DNA of 16,278 nucleotides. It comes from Pseudomonadota bacterium (GTDB lineage Bacteria; Pseudomonadota; Alphaproteobacteria; Rhizobiales; Xanthobacteraceae). Where the stretch lies: contig JAEZFA010000232.1 in NCBI GenBank assembly GCA_023417665.1, forward strand, positions 1 to 16,278. The letters run 5' to 3'. Both the position numbers and the translations under genes were made by a program. Shown one piece after another: positions 6,633-12,289 of this stretch. Position 1 is the stretch's first letter. Each line of letters starts with the position of its first letter. Below the pieces are notes generated by a model that did not search any database, was not told where the DNA came from, and saw nothing but the letters and a program-made list of their open reading frames with translations.

Positions 6633-6971
6633 TTACTTGAAGGGCGCGAACTTCGTGAAGGTGCTTTCGAACGGCTTGTAGGCGTCCTTGGCGACGTCGC
6701 TGTAGAGCGTGCCGAGCTTGGTCGCTTCCGCGACGAAAGCCTCATAGGCGCTCTTGAAATAGGTGGTCTGGACTTCGATCGCCTTGTCGAGCGACTTCGC
6801 GCCGAGCAGCTTCTCGAAAGCGGCCGAGCTCTCTTCGAACGACTTCTTGGAATAGTCGGCGAACTCGACGGCAATCGCCTGCGCACCCTTCTGGAACGAC
6901 GCGAAGCTCTGCGCGGCAAGTTCGGCGTTATCTTTGCTCAGCTTCTGAAACTCTTCGAACTTCTCAATCAT
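6633..6971 (-). CDS. Phasin family protein (polyhydroxyalkanoate granule-associated)
   Basis: The 112-residue protein is almost entirely amphipathic helix with no Cys and no signal peptide: MIEKFEEFQKLSKDN at the start, then an AQSFASFQKGAQAIAVEFADYSKKSFEES helix, a short KSLDKAIEVQTTYFKSAYE helix and a Lys/Phe-rich end. This is the PF09361-type phasin pattern. Phasins coat polyhydroxybutyrate granules. The second in-frame ATG (6971) is preferred because GAGGA lies just upstream; the first ATG (6983) overlaps that site. A GC-rich hairpin precedes the ribosome binding site, and the promoter region holds three TGCACTGCA sites. It ends at the bidirectional terminator. Confidence 0.88.
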   Translation of the reverse strand: MIEKFEEFQKLSKDNAELAAQSFASFQKGAQAIAVEFADYSKKSFEESSAAFEKLLGAKSLDKAIEVQTTYFKSAYEAFVAEATKLGTLYSDVAKDAYKPFESTFTKFAPFK

Positions 6972-6986
6972 GGTAGTCCTCATATG

Positions 6987-7003
6987 GCGCCCGGGCCGGG
7001 CGC
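6987..7003 (-). promoter_or_regulatory. GC hairpin in the phasin leader
   Basis: GCGCCCG (6987-6993) pairs with CGGGCGC (6997-7003) around a 3-base loop. It ends 15 bases before the phasin ATG and just before the GAGGA ribosome binding site, leaving that site open. A leader-stabilising role is possible for an abundant protein; this is inference. Confidence 0.35.
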
Positions 7004-7052
7004 GTCAGTGTCCTAGACTTTCGGGCGATGCATTCGCGCGCCGCTCACTGCC

Positions 7053-7080
7053 TAAATAGTGCACTGCACAATAAAGTCAA
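7053..7080 (-). promoter_or_regulatory. Phasin gene promoter
   Basis: On the minus strand, TTGACT (7075-7080) and TATTTA (7053-7058) are separated by 16 bases, the best -35/-10 pair seen by eye in the window. The spacer contains one complete TGCAGTGCA (TGCACTGCA on the plus strand), so a protein bound there would block RNA polymerase. The leader would be about 75 bases. Confidence 0.65.
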
Positions 7081-7149
7081 CTGTAATATTGCACTGCAAA
7101 ATAAGGCTTTTCGTGAAATGGCCCCATTCGGAGGCAATTTTGCACTGCA
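7060..7149. promoter_or_regulatory. Three TGCACTGCA operators, probable PhaR sites
   Basis: Identical 9-mers TGCACTGCA occur at 7060-7068, 7090-7098 and 7141-7149. Sites 2 and 3 extend to TTGCACTGCAAA. Start-to-start distances are 30 and 51 bases, near 3 and 5 turns of DNA, so the sites face the same side of the helix. Site 1 lies inside the phasin promoter. PhaR, the repressor of phasin genes in alphaproteobacteria such as Paracoccus and Rhodobacter, is known to bind TGC-rich dyads in phasin promoters. The PhaR assignment is inferred from that precedent. Confidence 0.6.
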
Positions 7150-7232
7150 AACCACGATCTTACCCTTTCATTAAGTCCCACCCCGTAATTTTCAGGGCTT
7201 CGGGCGCATTTCGCGGCGCCCACTGGGCAATC

Positions 7233-7253
7233 GCCGGCGGGTTTACCGCCGGC
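7233..7253 (+). promoter_or_regulatory. Strong hairpin in the leader of the carboxypeptidase gene
   Basis: GCCGGCGG (7233-7240) pairs perfectly with CCGCCGGC (7246-7253) around GTTTA. It ends 23 bases before the ATG at 7277. No T-run follows, so it is not a classical terminator. No clear promoter was found for this gene in the 7150-7276 stretch. Confidence 0.35.
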
Positions 7254-7276
7254 CTCGGAAAGCACGGGACGGGCGT

Positions 7277-9076
7277 ATGTTTTTTGCGTTTTGGCGCAGC
7301 CCGCAGGGGAAGCGGGCCGCCTTGGCAGTCGCCGCCACCCTCATCGGCGCATTTTTTCTGTTGTCCACGACGGATGCCGAAGCGCGAAAAAAGCGCGCGC
7401 GGCACACCGGAGCGTGGCAAGCGGGCTTTGCTTCGATCGTCGTAGACGCCAAGACTGGCGAAATACTCGACGACGAGAATGCCGACGCTCTTCGGCACCC
7501 TGCTTCGCTGACCAAGATCATGACGCTCTACCTGCTCTTTGAGCAGATCGAACAAGGCAAGCTGAGCCTGAAATCGCGACTCGAAGTATCGGAATACGCC
7601 TCCGAGCGCCCGCCCACAAAGCTCGGCCTCAAGGAAGGCACGACCATCGCCGTCGAGGACGCGATCAAGGCGCTGATCACGCGGTCGGCGAACGATGTCG
7701 CGACCGTCATCGCCGAAAACATTGCAGGCGACGAAGAAAAATTCGCCGCACTGATGACGCAGAAAGCACGCGCACTCGGCATGGCCAAGACCGTCTTCAA
7801 GAACGCGTCCGGACTGCCCCACCGCGAACAGATTACGACCGCGCGCGACATGGCCACGCTCGGACGCGCAATTCAGGACCGCTTTCCTTCGCTGTACCGC
7901 TTTTTCTCGACCCGCTCTTTCGTGTGGCGCGGCCGCGTGATCGCCAACCACAATCGCTTGCTGGGACGCGTAGCCGGGGTAGACGGAATCAAGACCGGCT
8001 ACACCAATGCATCGGGCTTCAATCTCGTCACCAGCGTCCGACACAAGAACCGCCACATCGTTGCGGTGGTTCTGGGCGGCCGCACCGGCGCATCGCGCGA
8101 TCATTACATGCGCGAGCTGATTTCGGACAATCTCGACGATGCCTCGCCCGGCAAGCGCACCGCTCCGCTTGTCGTCGAAGCGCCTGCGCCGAAGCCGCAG
8201 CGCGTCGCACAGGCGCAACGGCCTGCCCAGAAGGCAAAAGCGCAGAAGAACGACGACGACGACGATGACGACAAGCCGCGCACTGCCCGTACGCAGCAGC
8301 CCAAGCAGCGCAATGTCGTGGTCGCCGGCTCGAACGAACCGATCCGCCCGATCGCCGTGAAGACCATGCCGGTCGACGCGGAGGGCAAGGTACAGAAGAC
8401 CGCGAGCGCGAGCCTCTTCGCACTCCCCTTCTCGAACTTCAGCATCGCCCATGCGGTGCCGATGCCGATGAAGGAAAATGGCGATCAGCGCACGGTCGTC
8501 GTCGCGGAGAACGCACCGGAAACCCCTGCCGAAGCCCAGGCCGAGGTCATCAATAACGAGGCCAAGCCGCAACCTTTGGCGGAGGACAATGCACCGCAGA
8601 CCGCGAGCGCTACTCCTGAACTGAGCGAAACCGAAGAACTCGAGATCGAAGCCCGTGTGCTTGCCGCCGTGCGAAGCGAGAAGAAGGACGACGCACTTCC
8701 GCTTTCGCCTGCCGCCAAGACCCAGTTGCGCAAGCACCAGATTGCATCCACCGCCAGTATTCCGGCTGCGGTGGCGCAGACGGCCGCAAACCATGAGGAT
8801 AACGGCGACCCGCTTCCACCGGCCGCCAAAACGGGCTGGTCGATCCAGATCGGTGCCTTCCCCGATGCGAAGCATGCCCGTGAGCGGCTGAACGAGGCGA
8901 AGGAAACCGAAACTGAGTTACTGGCCCGCGCCAGCGCCTACACCGAGAAGGTGTCGAAAGGTTCCAATAATCTTTTTCGGGCACGCTTTGCCGGATTTCA
9001 GACCGAATGGCAGGCGCGCCGCGCATGCCAGACGCTACAGCGCAGCCGTTTCGACTGCATTGTCGCGAAGAACTGA
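7277..9076 (+). CDS. D-alanyl-D-alanine carboxypeptidase (PBP5/6-like) with C-terminal SPOR domain
   Basis: This 599-residue exported enzyme trims the terminal D-Ala from peptidoglycan pentapeptides. A signal sequence spans about 12-36, with a plausible AEA cleavage site at 34-36. The peptidase S11 domain follows to about 290 with all three active-site motifs: SLTK (77-80, nucleophile Ser77), SAN (137-139) and KTG (239-241). A long low-complexity linker (290-515), rich in Ala, Pro, Gln and Glu and including seven Asp in a row (326-332), joins it to a SPOR domain (about 520-598; WSIQIGAFPDAKHARERL). SPOR domains bind denuded glycan at division sites, so septal action is likely. The length exceeds the roughly 400 residues of classical PBP5 because of the linker and SPOR domain. 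The ATG at 7277 has only a weak GGGA/GGG upstream. Confidence 0.92.
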   Translation: MFFAFWRSPQGKRAALAVAATLIGAFFLLSTTDAEARKKRARHTGAWQAGFASIVVDAKTGEILDDENADALRHPASLTKIMTLYLLFEQIEQGKLSLKSRLEVSEYASERPPTKLGLKEGTTIAVEDAIKALITRSANDVATVIAENIAGDEEKFAALMTQKARALGMAKTVFKNASGLPHREQITTARDMATLGRAIQDRFPSLYRFFSTRSFVWRGRVIANHNRLLGRVAGVDGIKTGYTNASGFNLVTSVRHKNRHIVAVVLGGRTGASRDHYMRELISDNLDDASPGKRTAPLVVEAPAPKPQRVAQAQRPAQKAKAQKNDDDDDDDKPRTARTQQPKQRNVVVAGSNEPIRPIAVKTMPVDAEGKVQKTASASLFALPFSNFSIAHAVPMPMKENGDQRTVVVAENAPETPAEAQAEVINNEAKPQPLAEDNAPQTASATPELSETEELEIEARVLAAVRSEKKDDALPLSPAAKTQLRKHQIASTASIPAAVAQTAANHEDNGDPLPPAAKTGWSIQIGAFPDAKHARERLNEAKETETELLARASAYTEKVSKGSNNLFRARFAGFQTEWQARRACQTLQRSRFDCIVAKN

Positions 9077-9163
9077 GTAGCGAAGACCAACAAGCCGAAG
9101 ACCGGAGCAAATCCGGCGAACGGGATGCGTCACTGGTACGAAGCGTAAGCGTAGCGTGGAGTT

Positions 9164-9871
9164 TTAGTGATGCCTGCGGAGCAGAACTTCCTTGGCCTCG
9201 TTGACACGGGCCGCGAGGTACGTCGATCCACCCTGGTCGGGGTGGAGCTTTTTCATCAGCGCACGGTGGGCGCGACGGACTTCCGCGTCGGAAGCACCCG
9301 CTTCAAGCCCCAGGATTTGATGCGCCTCTTCTTCGGTCATCGGGCCATGGCGCGGCGGCTCTCGGCTCCCCGCACCCGCATCTTCCTCGATGTCGTCACG
9401 CCAGCCGGGCGCCCGGCGGTCGAGATAAGCTTCGAGTAGCGCGCGGCTCTCGTCGTCGAATTCGTCCCGCAATTTCAGCAGCGTCGGCGGGTCCAGCGCG
9501 TCGAGCGGGACGTTCTCGTACCTCCCCCGCAATACGCGGCCGCGCATTTCGCCGCTGTCGTGATCCAGCTCCATCTCGATGAATTGCGCCCGCACGCGCG
9601 ATACCTGCCCGGTCTTGCGCTGGGTGCGCTGGGTCCAGCTCGCCGGCGCCTGAATCCAGTTCATCAGCGTCGCGCCGAAAAAGGCGAGCGGCACGGCAAG
9701 CGCAAACTGGCCGCGGAATGCAAGCAACGCAGCGATGCCGAAGGCCGCGATCCCGCCGCTCGTTTTCAGAAGACGCGCAAGCTTCTTGGGATCGCTGCCT
9801 GCAATCGTACGGGCAAGAAAAAGAACCAGCAGCAGGACCGCAAGGCCAAGCAGCAGCGTCGGAATACCCAT
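9164..9871 (-). CDS. Membrane-anchored protein with C-terminal J domain (TIM14/Pam18-like)
   Basis: The protein is 235 residues long. An N-terminal membrane helix (about 3-21) and a hydrophobic hairpin-like region (about 40-70) anchor it. The middle (80-165) is polar and unrecognised. The C-terminus (about 180-235) is a J domain: EEEAHQILGLEAGASDAEVR, then RRAHRALMKKLHPDQGG with the essential HPD at 210-212, then YLAARVNEAKEVLL. The HPDQGGSTYLA context and C-terminal position resemble mitochondrial TIM14/Pam18 more than DnaJ, and there is no zinc or Gly/Phe region. It should stimulate DnaK at the membrane. Its ATG overlaps the stop of the upstream VWA-like gene in an ATGA, implying coupled translation. 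Confidence 0.88.
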   Translation of the reverse strand: MGIPTLLLGLAVLLLVLFLARTIAGSDPKKLARLLKTSGGIAAFGIAALLAFRGQFALAVPLAFFGATLMNWIQAPASWTQRTQRKTGQVSRVRAQFIEMELDHDSGEMRGRVLRGRYENVPLDALDPPTLLKLRDEFDDESRALLEAYLDRRAPGWRDDIEEDAGAGSREPPRHGPMTEEEAHQILGLEAGASDAEVRRAHRALMKKLHPDQGGSTYLAARVNEAKEVLLRRHH

Positions 9872-10602
9872 CAGCGCATCTGCTCGATCAGTTTCGTTGC
9901 ACCGGAGCCGCCACGCTTCGAGAGATCACGCAGCGCCTTGTGACCTCCGGCCGCAAAAGCGGCTGCAGCCCGCAGAAGCTCGCGCAGCTGCGAAGCCGCA
10001 CCTGCGTCGAACGGACACCAGGCGCCTTTTGTCAGCCGCGCGATTTCGCGAAATGCGTTTTCCGCAACCGGGTCGCGGCCCTCCTGAAACATGAAGGCCG
10101 GAATGCCGAGCAGGCCCAACTCGCCCGCCTTCGCGCAGAGATCGTCCACCGCTTCTTCCATGGCGTCCCCGACATAGACGAGTGCGTTGATCTTCGCAGC
10201 CTTGCTTTCCGCCCGAACGTGATCGAACACCCGGCCGATCTGGGTGTGCCCTCCCTGGCACGATATGCCCGCCATGATCTCGCCAAGCCGCGCCGGGTCG
10301 GAATTCCATTTCGAGGCGCGGCATTCGCGCAAGCCCCGGAAGTAGATCAGTTGCACGTCGAGGCCACCGATTGCCCCGGTCTCTTCGAACATTTCTGCCT
10401 GCAGCTTGCAGGCCAGATCCCAGGTCGGCTGCCGGCTCATGGTGGCGTCGAGCGCAAAGGCGAGCCGGCCGCGTGTGCCGTCCAGCCTCGGCCCCAGGGC
10501 TCTGGCTTTTTGCAGAAAGGCGTCGATCTCCGGCCGAGCGGACGCGCGCTCGGGCATCTGCGGTTCGGCAATCTTGGGACGCTTGTCGCGAGTGTCAGCC
10601 AT
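9871..10602 (-). CDS. VWA-like protein, cytosolic
   Basis: The protein is 243 residues long with no signal peptide or membrane helix. A basic, Pro-rich start precedes RGRLAFALDATMSRQPTWD, a beta strand ending in a MIDAS-like D52-A-T-M-S56. A GGHTQIG segment (118-124) supplies the expected second-loop Thr120, and LVYVGDAMEE (141-150) the third acidic position. This order matches a von Willebrand A fold. The frame is open to 10860, but the ATG at 10602 is chosen because GGTGG precedes it and the upstream extension is Arg-rich and overlaps the panC start region. The stop overlaps the start of the J-domain gene, so the two proteins are probably made together. The exact function is unknown. Confidence 0.82.
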   Translation of the reverse strand: MADTRDKRPKIAEPQMPERASARPEIDAFLQKARALGPRLDGTRGRLAFALDATMSRQPTWDLACKLQAEMFEETGAIGGLDVQLIYFRGLRECRASKWNSDPARLGEIMAGISCQGGHTQIGRVFDHVRAESKAAKINALVYVGDAMEEAVDDLCAKAGELGLLGIPAFMFQEGRDPVAENAFREIARLTKGAWCPFDAGAASQLRELLRAAAAFAAGGHKALRDLSKRGGSGATKLIEQMR

Positions 10603-10649
10603 CCACCATAAATCGGGTGTTTCGGCGCAAATCGCAACCGGCAGCCGCA

Positions 10650-10678
10650 TTGGCGGATGGAAGGGCCTTTTGCTATCA
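10650..10678 (+). promoter_or_regulatory. Candidate panC promoter
   Basis: TTGGCG (10650-10655) and CTATCA (10673-10678) are separated by 17 bases in the divergent gap between the VWA-like gene and panC. Transcription from about 10685 would rule out the ATG at 10657 and support the ATG at 10717. Confidence 0.35.
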
Positions 10679-10716
10679 GTCCCGCCCTCGAAGTTCCGAA
10701 ACGGCCGGAGACGGAA

Positions 10717-11469
10717 ATGGCGAAAGCGGCGGCGGCGAAAAGACAGCGTCCGCAGGTGGTCAAAAGCGTCAAGGCGGTGCGCGCAGCTACCGCGCCATGG
10801 CGCCAGCGAAAGCAGTCCATCGCCCTCGTCCCGACCATGGGAGCCCTGCACGCCGGTCATATTTTACTGGTCGCGCTCGCCAGAAAGTCCGCGAAGAAAG
10901 TCGTCGTTTCGATTTTCGTGAACCCGACGCAATTCGGCCCCAACGAGGATTTCTCGCGTTATCCGCGAACCATCGAATCCGATCTCGACAAACTCGCCGA
11001 GGCCGGCGCCGATCTCGTGTTCATGCCGGATGCGAAGGAAATCTATCCCGAAGGCTTTGCGACCATGCTGACGCCGGCGGGGCCGGCTGCAGTCGGGCTC
11101 GACGACAAATTCAGGCCCGGGCATTTTTCCGGCGTCGCGACCGTGGTCGCGAAGCTTTTCACGTCCGTCATGCCGGACATCGCGATCTTCGGCCAGAAGG
11201 ACTATCAGCAGCTTCAGGTCATCAAGACCATGGTGCGCGACCTGCATCTGCCGGTGAAAGTCATCGGCGCGCCGGTGGTTCGCGAAAAAGATGGTCTCGC
11301 GCTCTCGTCGCGCAATGTTTATCTCTCAGCGGATGATCGCGCGGCCGCTCCAATTTTGCACAAAGTCCTGAAGTCGTCGGCCAAGGCCATCAAACAGGGC
11401 GAAGCGATAGAAGCCGTGCTCTCGCGTGGACGCGAACAGATCACAGCGGCAGGATTTCAGATCGACTAA
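10717..11469 (+). CDS. panC: Pantothenate synthetase, truncated by an in-frame TAA
   Basis: PanC joins pantoate and beta-alanine with ATP to make pantothenate, in coenzyme A biosynthesis. The 250 residues carry the family motifs: PTMGALHAGHI (39-49, the HIGH-like loop), FVNPTQFGPNEDFSRYPRT (67-85), KFRPGHFSGV (131-140), FGQKDYQQ (158-165) and VREKDGLALSSRN (188-200). ATG 10717 follows GGAG by six bases. The protein stops at TAA 11467-11469 after GFQID, where the family has a Tyr followed by an E-x-R-D type segment. The next 38 codons continue the family sequence to a TGA at 11584-11586, so full length would be 289 residues, normal for PanC. A Tyr codon (TAC or TAT) changed to TAA by one base explains this. 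Activity of the short form is doubtful. Confidence 0.9.
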   Translation: MAKAAAAKRQRPQVVKSVKAVRAATAPWRQRKQSIALVPTMGALHAGHILLVALARKSAKKVVVSIFVNPTQFGPNEDFSRYPRTIESDLDKLAEAGADLVFMPDAKEIYPEGFATMLTPAGPAAVGLDDKFRPGHFSGVATVVAKLFTSVMPDIAIFGQKDYQQLQVIKTMVRDLHLPVKVIGAPVVREKDGLALSSRNVYLSADDRAAAPILHKVLKSSAKAIKQGEAIEAVLSRGREQITAAGFQID

Positions 11470-11586
11470 CTGGAAGCACGGGACGCGACAACGCTGGCAC
11501 CGGCTGCCGGCGCGAAAGAGAAACTTCGGCTGCTCGTGGCGGCGAAAATCGGAAACACGCGCCTGATTGACAATATCGGCGTCTGA
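11470..11586 (+). pseudogene. panC: Severed 3' end of panC
   Basis: Reading on in the panC frame after the TAA gives 38 sense codons: LEARDATTLAPAAG, then AKEKLRLLVAAKIGNTRLID and NIGV, ending in TGA. The G-N-T-R-L-I-D-N ending is the characteristic PanC C-terminus. No other stop, frameshift or decayed codon is visible, so the lesion is either very recent, a sequencing or assembly error, or a read-through stop. The TGA directly abuts the stop of the convergent small gene at 11587. Confidence 0.85.
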
Positions 11587-11796
11587 CTACTGGTTCGGCG
11601 GCGCGGCGGTAAAGAAGCCGAAATAGATCGCCGCGAACGCGATTACGACAAGCGCAATGCCGATCGTGAGCACCCAGAACATGTTCCCGCGATTCTCGGC
11701 CGCCCTCGCCTTGTTTTTCGGCAGCACAACGGGGTCCGGCATATTCGCCACGTTTTTTTCGGGCTGTTCGTAATCGGCGCTGGCACGTTCCGCCAT
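11587..11796 (-). CDS. Small single-pass membrane protein, unknown function
   Basis: The protein is 69 residues long. A polar N-terminal half (MAERASADYEQPEKNVANMP and on) precedes one membrane helix at about 39-63 (FWVLTIGIALVVIAFAAIYF), and the tail ends in AAPPNQ. ATG 11796 is preferred to ATG 11808 because GGAG sits six bases before it. It is the third and last gene of a minus-strand run after the biotin carboxylase and DUF1489 genes, about 50 bases behind the latter. Its stop touches the ancestral panC stop with no terminator between. I do not recognise a family. Confidence 0.7.
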   Translation of the reverse strand: MAERASADYEQPEKNVANMPDPVVLPKNKARAAENRGNMFWVLTIGIALVVIAFAAIYFGFFTAAPPNQ

Positions 11797-11847
11797 GGCT
11801 CGCTCCATTCTTTTGCGTGAATGAAACGCGGCACTGCCGGTTTGGTT

Positions 11848-12285
11848 TCAGAGCAGGCCCAGTTCGTGCAATTCGCGGCGCATTTCTTCCGACATCGCCG
11901 CGGCCCCCTTGGCCCCTTTCGCAAGGTCCGCGGGCGCTTCTGTTCCTTTCAGATAGCGCCATCCCTGAAACGCGCTGCGTGGTTTCGGCAGCACCGGAAC
12001 CAGCTTCGGCTCCATCACGATCCGGCATCGCTTGGTGCCTTCCTTGTCGGCAAACGGCCGCAGGTCGATCAGCCGCTGGCGGCAGGAAATGACGCCCTTG
12101 ATGCCCCAGTAGAGCGAGCCGCCGTCCAGAAGCGCCTCCTTCTGTGTCGGCATCATCCGGGTGGTGTGGATATGCTCGAGCGGCTGCTTCTTCTTTTTCT
12201 TCTCGGCCTGCCGCTCCTTGATCCAGTCGTCGAGCTCACGGATGGAATCGACGCCGACGCAAAGCTTGATGAGATGCAGCGTCAT
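11848..12285 (-). CDS. DUF1489 family protein
   Basis: The protein is 145 residues long and starts MTLHLIKLCVGVDSIRELDD, the typical opening of DUF1489 (PF07370), an alphaproteobacterial family of unknown function. A Lys-rich stretch (28-33), HTTRMMPTQ and GGSLYWGIKGVISCRQ segments, and RCRIVMEPKLVPVLPKPRSA fit the same family. The start lies 4 bases after the stop of the upstream carboxylase gene and has no clear ribosome binding site, which suggests translational coupling. Confidence 0.85.
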   Translation of the reverse strand: MTLHLIKLCVGVDSIRELDDWIKERQAEKKKKKQPLEHIHTTRMMPTQKEALLDGGSLYWGIKGVISCRQRLIDLRPFADKEGTKRCRIVMEPKLVPVLPKPRSAFQGWRYLKGTEAPADLAKGAKGAAAMSEEMRRELHELGLL

Positions 12286-12289
12286 TGGT

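Noticed and set aside
6053..6919. A 288-codon minus-strand frame spanning the terminator, opposite VWA gene 2 and in another frame of the phasin gene
   Set aside because: It crosses a strong bidirectional terminator, is extremely Arg/Ser-rich, and conflicts with two supported genes.
7160..8875. A 571-codon minus-strand open frame opposite the carboxypeptidase gene
   Set aside because: The opposite strand has all S11 and SPOR motifs in order. This frame has only Arg/Gly/Val-rich sequence without motifs.
9077..9163. A CCGGA/TCCGG hairpin between the convergent carboxypeptidase and J-domain genes
   Set aside because: It has only five base pairs and no T-run on either side, so it is too weak to call a terminator.
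10603..10860. N-terminal extension of the VWA-like protein to an ATG at 10860
   Set aside because: The extra 86 residues are Arg-rich and motif-free, overlap the start of panC on the other strand, and the ATG at 10602 has a better ribosome binding site.
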